This document shows positions 1 through 6,688 of a stretch of 13,224 nt of DNA, piece after piece. The position numbers were made by a program, and so were the translations under genes. The notes under the pieces are model-generated. The model ran no database searches, was not told the DNA's origin, and worked only from the letters and a program-made list of their open reading frames with translations. Position 1 is the stretch's first letter. Each line of letters opens with the position of its first letter. The stretch comes from Candidatus Thorarchaeota archaeon SMTZ1-83 (GTDB lineage Archaea > Asgardarchaeota > Thorarchaeia > Thorarchaeales > Thorarchaeaceae). The stretch spans positions 1 to 13,224 of the forward strand of contig LRSK01000248.1 in the NCBI GenBank assembly GCA_001563325.1, in the 5' to 3' direction.

Positions 1-567
1 GTTTTCACTCATGTATGTATGAATTGGATGTCCCGGAATGGTTTCAGGCTTTTCTTGAACATCTAACGACTCCTTGAAGACCTGCACATGCAGGTCACAC
101 AAAGCCGTCACCTGCTGCGCCGTGAGTTCGCCTGAAGAGATGAGAGATTGTTCCATCTCAGCAATTTCAGTTGCACTAACATCAACAAGGATCTCCTTGA
201 ACTGTGCCTGTAGTTTCTCCAAATCTTCTCCCTTATGCAATTCCAAAACGAGGTCTTTCAATCGCCTCTGTCGTTTCTCAAGTTCTTCTTGCCATTCACC
301 AATTTCTTTCTCTTCTTTGTCAATAGCAACTTCCTGCTTGGCATTTTTCGATATTGATTCAGACAATAGGACAAATAACCGGTTCAAGGGAACTTTCGAA
401 ATCTTCGAGACGTCAGTCAGAGTTGCATTCTTGCCAATTGTTTTCTGTAGAATCGGATTTCGCAATCGTTTAAGCTTCGGTGAAATCTCAACAAGAGTAT
501 CAAACAGGAAGGGATACTCTTTAGCCAAATCCAATACCTTCGTCGTTGCTTTCAGAGTTGTGGTCAT
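1..567 (-). CDS. DUF1858-DUF438 domain protein, N-terminal part (runs off the window)
   Basis: The reading frame stays open from an ATG at 567 to the left edge, giving 189 residues. Residues 6-64 resemble DUF1858 (a small helical domain seen in ScdA/hybrid-cluster-associated proteins), with the typical pattern VLDLAKEYP...LVEISPKL near the start. A charged helical linker (80-105) follows. Residues 106-170 match the DUF438 pattern, including ELHKGEDLEKLQ, SATEIAEMEQ and ALCDLH. The fragment ends in PGHPIHT, which in this family leads into a hemerythrin-like HHE domain and often a PAS domain; those would lie outside the window. Family members are suspected of sensing or handling oxygen, NO or iron, but the role is not established. 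The start at 567 is preferred because DUF1858 begins right after it and a GGGGT motif lies about 6 nt upstream. An in-frame ATG at 615 would add 16 residues with a Cys-Cys pair. No + strand gene is believable here. Confidence 0.85.
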   Translation of the reverse strand, partial: MTTTLKATTKVLDLAKEYPFLFDTLVEISPKLKRLRNPILQKTIGKNATLTDVSKISKVPLNRLFVLLSESISKNAKQEVAIDKEEKEIGEWQEELEKRQRRLKDLVLELHKGEDLEKLQAQFKEILVDVSATEIAEMEQSLISSGELTAQQVTALCDLHVQVFKESLDVQEKPETIPGHPIHTYMSEN

Positions 568-646
568 GAAATTACCCCATAGAAGATCAGTGCAACATGA
601 GCTAGCATGCTTCATTTAAGCACTGACCTTGAAACTTCAAATGGTC

Positions 647-656
647 TAATATTAAA
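647..656 (-). promoter_or_regulatory. TATA-like box for the DUF438 gene
   Basis: On the minus strand the sequence TTTAATATTA lies 80 nt before the ATG at 567 and 32 nt before the in-frame ATG at 615. With usual archaeal spacing, transcription would begin near 625. That gives a leader of about 58 nt for the preferred start, or about 10 nt for the longer one. It is the best AT-rich element in the 568-745 gap. No activity is shown, so this is inference from sequence and position. Confidence 0.45.
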
Positions 657-668
657 CTCTCGGAAGGG

Positions 669-673
669 AAAAA
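669..673 (-). terminator. Possible T-tract terminator after the glycosyltransferase-like gene
   Basis: Read on the minus strand, a pyrimidine-rich stretch containing TTTTT falls 73 nt after the stop codon at 746 and before the TATA-like box of the next gene. Archaeal transcription often stops at T-rich tracts without a hairpin. The tract is short and interrupted, so the call is weak. The rest of the 568-745 gap shows no RNA gene or small ORF that I would defend. Confidence 0.25.
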
Positions 674-745
674 GAGCAACAAGATCAAGATAGACCATAT
701 TCATCAGACTATTCAGAGGTGATTGCATTCGCGATATCAATACCA

Positions 746-1675
746 CTAATCCAATCGATTGGCAATCCATTGTTTGAGTTCCGTTCGAGCAGGCATCTTG
801 CTTATCCACTCTTGGTCCTGATAGAAGCCTTCATGCCTTATCGTTACGCACTCTTCAATGTACTCTGGACGATTATTAGTGACATCCTCGAAGTAGAGGT
901 TCAGTGGATAGTTATAATTGGCAGGTAGCTCATCCATCTCATCTCTTGACATTCTTGACAGAATGACGCCTGATAGTATGCCTTGATGCATAAAGATGGT
1001 GTAGCGTTCGTCTTCTTGATACAGCTTCTTGAATACGGGCTCCTGGTACAGCTTTAGGAATGTGTCACGCCAAGACTTGAATAGCGATTTCTCGGGTCTA
1101 GCAACTAGGCAGCCCGCATTGAAGTACGGCCTGATATCAATGTCCTCAACCTGGGTCTTCATGACAAATATGCGTTCATTCGGGACATCGCAGAACTCAT
1201 AGATAGCAGACCAGAAGGTGTCTAGAGGCTCTTCATATTTCAAACCTAGGAGTTTGTGATGAACAGGACGATATCCCAGGCTGATGCCACCTTTCAGGAG
1301 GAACTTCCTTGGCTCTTGCAGTACAAGTGTGTTCGGAGCCAGCCATGCAACGAAGTCCGCCCGACCAATTGACCTCGATTCCGCTAGGGCAGCAGCCTGA
1401 GCGTGTCTTGTGAAAGGGAAAGCGGCTATTTCAGGGTCAATCTCAAATGGGACCAAATCTGCTTCCAACTCAGCGATTCTCTTTTGGGTTTTCACAGACA
1501 GTTCTCTCTTTGACTCAGGCATGAAACACCACACATCTACATGAGAGAGAGTCCCACCGAAGGCACGAATGCTCTCCAGGAGAAGCAATGCGCTTGCTTC
1601 TGATGAATCGCCGGGGAAAATAATCGTAGCAATGACGATCTTGTTTTGATTTGAGGCACACCCACCTGAGGGCAT
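746..1675 (-). CDS. GT8-like glycosyltransferase-fold protein lacking DxD
   Basis: This 309-residue protein starts at an ATG at 1675. The order of its segments recalls GT-A-fold enzymes of the GT8 type. A beta-strand opening (KIVIATIIFPGD, 12-23) is followed by a stretch AWLAPNTLVL where GT8 enzymes carry LDaDtlvl. Further on come YFNAGCLVARPEKS (acceptor-site pattern yfNaGv), then HQGILSGVIL where GT8 has DQxxlN, and LPANYNYPLN (pattern LPxxyN). The metal-binding DxD is replaced by A-P-N, so catalysis may be lost, metal-independent or different. There is no signal peptide and no clear membrane helix, so it is probably cytosolic. It lies 48 nt after mutL without a clear Shine-Dalgarno or strong promoter, so co-transcription with mutL is plausible. 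I do not recognise the exact family. The substrate is unknown, and a non-catalytic role is possible. Confidence 0.7.
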   Translation of the reverse strand: MPSGGCASNQNKIVIATIIFPGDSSEASALLLLESIRAFGGTLSHVDVWCFMPESKRELSVKTQKRIAELEADLVPFEIDPEIAAFPFTRHAQAAALAESRSIGRADFVAWLAPNTLVLQEPRKFLLKGGISLGYRPVHHKLLGLKYEEPLDTFWSAIYEFCDVPNERIFVMKTQVEDIDIRPYFNAGCLVARPEKSLFKSWRDTFLKLYQEPVFKKLYQEDERYTIFMHQGILSGVILSRMSRDEMDELPANYNYPLNLYFEDVTNNRPEYIEECVTIRHEGFYQDQEWISKMPARTELKQWIANRLD

Positions 1676-1723
1676 ATTAGGGATCGAGTTTCATTCGCTA
1701 CTTAATCCTACGCTCAGCGCAGA

Positions 1724-3535
1724 CTAGCTCTTTATACGATGCCGTGCCTTGAAACGAGCCAATGCTTGAGGGCCATCTCGGCCAAACCGCTTGTCGAGTT
1801 CCTTTCTTGTGATTTTGATTATCGAGGGTCTGCCGTGAGCACAGTTGTATCTATTTGGCGATTTGACGAGATCCACTAGTAGGGAGGCAATCTCCTTATG
1901 GCTGAGAGTTTCTCCGGCTCGGATAGCTGAATGACATGCTACGACTCTGAGGACATTATCCATGAAATCCTCGCTCGCGGCTCGCACTCCAAGATCAACG
2001 ATTCGATCAACAAGTGCAATCAGCTCTTCTTCGTTTGCACGATGACCAAAAACCTCAGGAAGGGTAGAAACCAGAACCTCATTTCCTCCAAACGGTTCTA
2101 TTGAATATCCTAATTTCTCCAATACTTCTTCTGCATGGAGGATTGCGTCCTTGTCAGCAGTGTTTAGGCGGAGAACAATTGGCTCCAATAGCTCTTGGGT
2201 GACTAAGCTCCTTTTCTTCATGTCATTTTTCATTTGTTCATAGATGATTCTCTCATGTGCCGCGTGTTGGTCAACGATTACCAATCCATCATCAAACTCG
2301 AGAAGAATGTAGAGGTCCTGAATCTGCCCCACAATTTTGAACGCCCCTCCTAAAGTGATTTCCTCGGGATCAACGGTCTTGTCCTTAAGCAGTTCTTCGA
2401 GGGTGACCCTCTCAAATAGTAGAGGCTCCTCTGCCAAGGTTCGTGCAGAGAATGTCATTTCTTCTTCAGATTCATCTGTGGAAAGGAGGGTCTCGGACAA
2501 TGGCATATCTACAAAATCCTGCAATGCCAAGGGTGCTTCTTTTGGCCGGTCTTTATCCAATGCTTCTCGAACTGCTGTCCTTGCTGTTTCGACGATTGTA
2601 TCAAAATCCTGAATCCTTACCTCTCTTTTTGTAGGATGCACATTTGCGTCGACTTTCTCAATATCGACATCAATCTTGATCGAACAGATAGGATACCTTC
2701 CCTTCATTAGGAGCGATGAATAGGCTGATTCAACAGCCCGATTGAGTCTGTCGTCATGAATTGGACGATTACGAACTGAGAAGTATTGTCGACCCCTGTT
2801 TCCTCTTGAAACAGGAGGTAGAGCTATAAACCCTGATATTAGACTGTCACCGGACTTGTGCTGAAATTTGACCAGACTCGCTGCAACATCAGGTCCCCAG
2901 AGGTGGAGTACTCTTTCTCTTTCTGTCTGCCCAGGAGGGCAATCCATGGCAATCCGTTCATCTCTGACAAGCCTGAATCCTACATCATTCCTGACAATTG
3001 CGTGTCGCATAGCAATGTCTAGAATCCTCTGACTTTCCACTCTTGCATCTGACAAATGCTTTCTTCTTGCAGGCACATGCTTGAAGAGGTTTGTAATCTC
3101 AACAGTGGTTCCCATTGGTCTTGATGCATCAACCATTCTAGGGATTTCTCCAGCTCTTGAAACAAGCTTTGTCCCGAGTTCCTCATCTTGATGTTTAGTC
3201 ACTATCACCATGTCGGCTACTGCCGCGATGCTTGCCAGAGCTTCTCCCCTGAATCCATAGGTCTGAATGGATTCGATATCCTCCTTTGTGCTGATTTTGC
3301 TTGTTGAGTAGCGCAGCGCGCAAACTGGGCAGTCTTCCTTCATTATGCCAATGCCATTGTCTGAAACGGTAATTGAGCCAATCCCCCCCTCAGTGATTGA
3401 TATCTCAATATTGGTGGCACCAGCGTCAAAAGAGTTTTCAATCAATTCTTTGACTATCGAAGCCGGATTCTCGATTACCTCTCCTGCTGATATGAGAGAA
3501 ACCAGATCATCACTGAGAACACGAATATTGCCCAC
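1724..3535 (-). CDS. mutL: DNA mismatch repair protein MutL (endonuclease type)
   Basis: MutL links mismatch recognition by MutS to strand cleavage and excision. The 603-residue length is normal. The N-terminal GHKL ATPase motifs are all present: KELIENSFDAGA (29-40, with catalytic E30 and N34), DNGIGI (59-64) and GFRGEAL (94-100). NVHPTKREVRI (298-308) marks the end of the transducer domain. An acidic, low-conservation linker covers about 330-395. The C-terminal half carries the metal-dependent nicking site: DQHAAHERIIYE (422-433, fitting DQHAxxExxxxE), ACHSAIRAGE (533-542) and CAHGRP (565-570). This is the MutH-independent type. The start is GTG, chosen because GAGGTGG (3540-3546) lies 4 nt upstream and the conserved N-terminus begins at once. 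The gene begins 9 nt after the amidohydrolase stop, so the two are probably translationally linked. Identity is certain; operon membership is inferred. Confidence 0.97.
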   Translation of the reverse strand: MGNIRVLSDDLVSLISAGEVIENPASIVKELIENSFDAGATNIEISITEGGIGSITVSDNGIGIMKEDCPVCALRYSTSKISTKEDIESIQTYGFRGEALASIAAVADMVIVTKHQDEELGTKLVSRAGEIPRMVDASRPMGTTVEITNLFKHVPARRKHLSDARVESQRILDIAMRHAIVRNDVGFRLVRDERIAMDCPPGQTERERVLHLWGPDVAASLVKFQHKSGDSLISGFIALPPVSRGNRGRQYFSVRNRPIHDDRLNRAVESAYSSLLMKGRYPICSIKIDVDIEKVDANVHPTKREVRIQDFDTIVETARTAVREALDKDRPKEAPLALQDFVDMPLSETLLSTDESEEEMTFSARTLAEEPLLFERVTLEELLKDKTVDPEEITLGGAFKIVGQIQDLYILLEFDDGLVIVDQHAAHERIIYEQMKNDMKKRSLVTQELLEPIVLRLNTADKDAILHAEEVLEKLGYSIEPFGGNEVLVSTLPEVFGHRANEEELIALVDRIVDLGVRAASEDFMDNVLRVVACHSAIRAGETLSHKEIASLLVDLVKSPNRYNCAHGRPSIIKITRKELDKRFGRDGPQALARFKARHRIKS

Positions 3536-3539
3536 GGAA

Positions 3540-3546
3540 CCACCTC
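3540..3546 (-). promoter_or_regulatory. Shine-Dalgarno of mutL, overlapping the upstream stop codon
   Basis: GAGGTGG stands 4 nt before the GTG start of mutL and shares bases with the TGA stop of the amidohydrolase (3545-3547). This fixes the GTG as the start and suggests that ribosomes finishing the first gene can reload on mutL. Confidence 0.7.
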
Positions 3547-5098
3547 AGGTCCCTAGAGCGGTATATTCAACGATTCCGCCCACTATTGTCATTTCTACAA
3601 TGATATCCTTGATCTTCTCGGGCTGGACATTGAGAATGTCATCAGAAAGCACTGCGAAATCCGCCCTCTTTCCTACCGCCAAGCTGCCAACAGTCTTTTC
3701 CATGAAGGATGCATAGGCGGCTTCCATAGTATAACATCGTAATGCTTCTTCAACGGTAAGCCTGACTCTGTCGTTAGGATGAGTGGTGGCTGACCAGATG
3801 CCGTATATTGGTCCATAGGGCATGCCGTCGCTGCCAAATGCTAGATGTGCCCCATTATCGAGAGCAACTCGGAACATGTTCATTCCGCGAACCGTTTCCT
3901 CATCGAGCCTCTCATTGTAGAGAGCTCCGGTCAATTGCCACTTCCCTACGAAGTTGGGTTGCATAGATAGAATTAATCCAAGGCTAACAGCTCGACGAAT
4001 TTGCCATTCATTGATTAACTCTGCATGCTCGATGCGATGCCTCTGGTCACGTATCATTGATTTATCCTCAAGGTCCTCGAAAGCTGAGATTACCATCTCA
4101 AGGGCAGCATCACCAATGGCATGGGTCACCGTTTGTATATTGTTCTTGATGGCTTTCTTGATGATCTTGCTGAATGTCTTTTTATCCATCAAAAGCCTGC
4201 CTACGTTCCCTTTCTGTCCTTTGTAAGCTTTGGACATGAAGGCGGTTGAGGCTCCAATCGAGCCATCAGTGAATATCTTGACTCCTCCTATTCTTACCAT
4301 TGGACTACCCATTCCCGAGGAGAGCCCAAGTCGAATCATATCATTCATTTGCTCAACTGGAGGGTTGAAGACTGTTCGTACAGAGAGTTTTTCCTGGCGT
4401 TCGACCTCACGCAAATGACGAAGAGTCCCGGCTGTAGCATTATCAACTATTGTGGTTATTCCAAGCTCGTTTGCAATCTTGTTCCCTGCAATAATACCCC
4501 TTTGTATTTCATCATCAGTTCTTGGTATCTTTTCAAAAATCCCTTCAATGTCTTTCAGTACGCCATTGGGATTTCCTTTCTTGTCCTTCACGACGCCTTC
4601 AAGATCATTTCGAATCTTTAATTTCTCAAATCCAAGGGAATTCACAGATACAAGGTGGCCATCAATTCTGACCGCAAAAATCGGATGCTTCCTACTGACC
4701 TTGTCTAGATCCTTTGCCCTGAGATACCGTTTCTCGGGCCATCGACTCTCGTCCCATCCATAGGCAATTACCCAATTGCCTTGATCGTATACTGGGAGAG
4801 AGTCTTTCATTATCTGCACAGCGTCTTCGAGGGACTTCGCATCATGAAGATGTACATGATTCGACTTGTAACCATCACTCGTTAGGTGAGTGTGGGCATC
4901 CACAAAACCCGGGACTACTGTTTTGCCTCCTAAGTCAATGACTCTTCTCGCAGTTGGGACGAGGTCAGCAATGAGGTCTTCATCACCAATTGCGAGTATC
5001 TTGTAGCTTTTCACAGCCAGGGCTGTGGCTATTGGGTTATGTGGATTCATTGTAATGATATTGCCATTGAAGACAACAAGGTCAGCCTCTAGTTCCAA
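3545..5098 (-). CDS. Metal-dependent amidohydrolase, YtcJ-like family
   Basis: This 517-residue enzyme belongs to the amidohydrolase superfamily and is closest by pattern to YtcJ-like proteins, which hydrolyse amide, formamide or related C-N bonds. A short beta-sandwich start (VVFNGNIITMNP, 8-19) precedes VVPGFVDAHTHL (61-72), which holds the HxH metal ligands H69 and H71. Later come GWDESRWPE (114-122), the barrel strand VKIFTDGSIGA (273-283, candidate carbamylated or metal-contacting K274), VTHAIGD (H326), HRIEHAE (H358) and FGSD (D424). The end, GSLAVGKRADFAVL (471-484), is the usual return to the sandwich domain. The true substrate cannot be read from sequence. There is no signal peptide, so it is probably cytosolic. 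It begins with TTG, the only start between an upstream in-frame TGA and the conserved N-terminus, with GGAGG upstream. It appears to head a unit with mutL. Confidence 0.88.
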   Translation of the reverse strand: MELEADLVVFNGNIITMNPHNPIATALAVKSYKILAIGDEDLIADLVPTARRVIDLGGKTVVPGFVDAHTHLTSDGYKSNHVHLHDAKSLEDAVQIMKDSLPVYDQGNWVIAYGWDESRWPEKRYLRAKDLDKVSRKHPIFAVRIDGHLVSVNSLGFEKLKIRNDLEGVVKDKKGNPNGVLKDIEGIFEKIPRTDDEIQRGIIAGNKIANELGITTIVDNATAGTLRHLREVERQEKLSVRTVFNPPVEQMNDMIRLGLSSGMGSPMVRIGGVKIFTDGSIGASTAFMSKAYKGQKGNVGRLLMDKKTFSKIIKKAIKNNIQTVTHAIGDAALEMVISAFEDLEDKSMIRDQRHRIEHAELINEWQIRRAVSLGLILSMQPNFVGKWQLTGALYNERLDEETVRGMNMFRVALDNGAHLAFGSDGMPYGPIYGIWSATTHPNDRVRLTVEEALRCYTMEAAYASFMEKTVGSLAVGKRADFAVLSDDILNVQPEKIKDIIVEMTIVGGIVEYTALGT

Positions 5099-5107
5099 AG
5101 ATCAGTG

Positions 5108-5112
5108 CCTCC
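5108..5112 (-). promoter_or_regulatory. Shine-Dalgarno supporting the TTG start of the amidohydrolase
   Basis: GGAGG lies 9 nt before the TTG at 5098. An in-frame TGA (5102-5104) separates the two, so no longer reading frame is possible. Shorter ATG starts would remove the conserved N-terminal strand. Confidence 0.55.
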
Positions 5113-5136
5113 GATGATGAAGGATTGTCTATGTCC

Positions 5137-5144
5137 AATATATC
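5137..5144 (-). promoter_or_regulatory. TATA-like box for the amidohydrolase-mutL unit
   Basis: GATATATT on the minus strand lies 38 nt before the TTG start. Usual archaeal spacing would put the transcript start near 5114, just ahead of the GGAGG at 5108-5112, so promoter and ribosome site fit together. The gap 5099-5211 contains no other feature I can support. Confidence 0.45.
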
Positions 5145-5211
5145 TTGCTCTCCGCGGCGCATCTGCTCTGATTTACTTTGAGGTTATTGATTACTCTTTG
5201 CCCTCTATCTA

Positions 5212-5874
5212 CTACTTCGGAACCTTCTCCCAATCGGCCAAGAATCTCTCAATACCAATGTCAGTTAGGGGATGTTTCACCATCTTCTCCAGAACATCAG
5301 GGGGAATGGTTGCTATGTCAGCTCCAAGCAATGCAGCTTCGTAGACATGTATCGGGTGTCTAATGCTTGCAACAATTATCTCTGTAGCAAAGCCATAGTT
5401 TGAGTAGATCTGGACAATCGCCTCAATGAGTTCCATTCCTGTTTGCCCCACATCATCCAATCTTCCGATGAATGGTGACACAAATGTTGCGCCAGCCTTA
5501 GCTGCTAACAAGGCTTGGTTTGCACTGAAACATAGCGTGACATTGGTCTTGATGCCCTCATCTGCACATATCTTCGTGGCTTTGAGACCCTCCCACGTAA
5601 GAGGAACCTTGATGGCGGCATTGTTAATCCAGCTATTGAGCTCTCTGGCTTCCTTGAGCATGCCTTCTGCATCTTCGCTGACAACTTCTAGGCTTATAGG
5701 GCCCTCAACGAAAGACGCTATTTCATCCACAATCTTTCGGAAGTCCTTCCCTTCCTTGGCAACAAGAGACGGATTGGTCGTTACACCATCAACCATTCCA
5801 CGCTCGTGCGCCTTCCGTATTGCATCAACATTTGCTGTATCGATAAAGAACTTCAATCTGAAATCATCTCCCAT
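5212..5874 (-). CDS. tal: Transaldolase, short MipB/TalC-like type
   Basis: Transaldolase moves a dihydroxyacetone unit between sugar phosphates in the non-oxidative pentose phosphate pathway. The 220-residue protein has the short single-domain TIM barrel of the MipB/TalC/fructose-6-phosphate aldolase subfamily. Visible motifs are FIDTAN (10-15, with D12), VTTNPS (31-36), [11 protein letters not shown] (87-97, Schiff-base lysine K89), SPFIGRLDD (133-141) and [12 protein letters not shown] (204-215). The residue before VSPF is Phe131. In fructose-6-phosphate aldolase a tyrosine sits at the matching place, so true transaldolase activity is favoured. The ATG at 5874 gives a six-residue extension ahead of the usual KFFIDTAN start and has no clear Shine-Dalgarno, so it may be translated from a short leader. 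It follows the epimerase gene by 51 nt, consistent with a joint role in pentose and erythrose phosphate supply. Confidence 0.93.
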   Translation of the reverse strand: MGDDFRLKFFIDTANVDAIRKAHERGMVDGVTTNPSLVAKEGKDFRKIVDEIASFVEGPISLEVVSEDAEGMLKEARELNSWINNAAIKVPLTWEGLKATKICADEGIKTNVTLCFSANQALLAAKAGATFVSPFIGRLDDVGQTGMELIEAIVQIYSNYGFATEIIVASIRHPIHVYEAALLGADIATIPPDVLEKMVKHPLTDIGIERFLADWEKVPK

Positions 5875-5910
5875 CTTTGGAGTAACTGCCGTGATGAACT
5901 ACTACACTCG

Positions 5911-5917
5911 ATTAAAA
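5911..5917 (-). promoter_or_regulatory. Weak TATA-like element before the transaldolase gene
   Basis: TTTTAAT on the minus strand lies about 36 nt before the transaldolase ATG, in the gap after the epimerase stop. It would give a leader of roughly 12 nt. It may allow separate expression, but read-through from the epimerase gene is equally likely. Confidence 0.25.
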
Positions 5918-5925
5918 CGGTTTGG

Positions 5926-6588
5926 TCAGGCAGTGTCAAGCAGCGCTTTGAGCTTTCTCACTTCTTGCTCTATGTTTTCAGCCTTGAACACCGCCGAGCC
6001 CGCAATGAAGAAGTCAGCTCCTGCTCTGCGGATGCTCGCGATGTTGCCCCTCTTTACACCGCCATCGACTGCGATTCGGACATCAGGCTTGTGTTCATCT
6101 AGCAGAGCTCTCAGTTCAGTTATCTTTCCAGTGACTGGTTCGATGTATGATTGTCCTCCAAATCCGGGACACACACTCATGAGAAGAACTGAGTCAAGCA
6201 AGTCGAGGAGAGGCATGACATGAGAAACTGGAGTGCCAGGATTCAGAGTGATACCCGCTTTGCCTCCTAGATCTTTTATGAGCTGCACTGTTCTATAAAC
6301 ATCGTATGAAGCCTCAATGTGCGGATAAATGAGTTCTACACCGGCATCAAGAAATTTGGGAATATACTCCCTCGGCTTTGTTATCATTAGGTGAGCATCT
6401 AATGGAACATCCGTGATGCGTTTCATGGTCTTGGCTATCATCGGCCCATAAGAGATGTTGGGGACAAAATGGCCGTCCATAACATCAAGGTGGAAGTAGT
6501 CCGCTCCTCCCTTCTCGGCGGCTTTGATATCCCTCTCCAAGTTCGCAAAGTCCGCAGACAGTATTGACGGTGCTAGCAGTGGTTTCAT
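5926..6588 (-). CDS. rpe: Ribulose-phosphate 3-epimerase
   Basis: This enzyme interconverts ribulose 5-phosphate and xylulose 5-phosphate in the cytosol. The 220-residue protein is a complete (beta/alpha)8 barrel of normal length. It shows LAPSILSADFANL (5-17, with S8), FHLDVMDGHFVPN (32-44, metal ligand H33 and catalytic D35), DAHLMI (64-69, metal ligand H66), VCPGFGGQ (139-146, active-site loop) and VDGGV (174-178, catalytic and metal-binding D175). It ends with the phosphate-binding AGSAVF (196-201). I start it at the ATG at 6588, where the family normally begins. A longer GTG start at 6654 would place the start codon right beside the TATA-like box at 6656-6664 and add 22 residues unlike the family. 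It is followed by transaldolase on the same strand, a natural pathway pair. Confidence 0.96.
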   Translation of the reverse strand: MKPLLAPSILSADFANLERDIKAAEKGGADYFHLDVMDGHFVPNISYGPMIAKTMKRITDVPLDAHLMITKPREYIPKFLDAGVELIYPHIEASYDVYRTVQLIKDLGGKAGITLNPGTPVSHVMPLLDLLDSVLLMSVCPGFGGQSYIEPVTGKITELRALLDEHKPDVRIAVDGGVKRGNIASIRRAGADFFIAGSAVFKAENIEQEVRKLKALLDTA

Positions 6589-6655
6589 CGTCCATTCATC
6601 CAGAGATGACTCACGCTGCACGAATGCAGCGTCATTGGACTGGCCTGAGTCCACG

Positions 6656-6664
6656 TATTTTAAG
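6656..6664 (-). promoter_or_regulatory. TATA-like box for rpe (and probably tal)
   Basis: CTTAAAATA on the minus strand lies 67 nt before the rpe ATG. The expected transcript start near 6634 leaves a leader of about 45 nt. It stands 25 nt after the permease stop, in a gap (6589-6688) with no other feature, and it argues against the longer GTG start of rpe. Confidence 0.45.
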
Positions 6665-6688
6665 CTTCGCCAAGTGCAGCTAAACGAA

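Noticed and set aside
74..619. A long + strand reading frame of 181 codons
   Set aside because: Its serine- and cysteine-rich composition is that of an antisense shadow. The opposite strand encodes a recognisable DUF1858-DUF438 protein over the same bases.
641..698. A perfect 8-bp inverted repeat (ATGGTCTA at 641-648, TAGACCAT at 691-698) flanking the TATA-like box of the DUF438 gene
   Set aside because: Arms of 8 bp separated by 42 nt are expected by chance fairly often in a gap of this size, and there is no further symmetry.
5426..6223. A + strand frame of 265 codons across the transaldolase-epimerase junction
   Set aside because: It lies antisense to two clearly identified enzymes and matches no family that I recognise.
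6589..6654. An N-terminal extension of rpe from a GTG at 6654
   Set aside because: The extra 22 residues do not resemble the family, and the GTG sits next to the TATA-like box, so it would probably not be in the mRNA.
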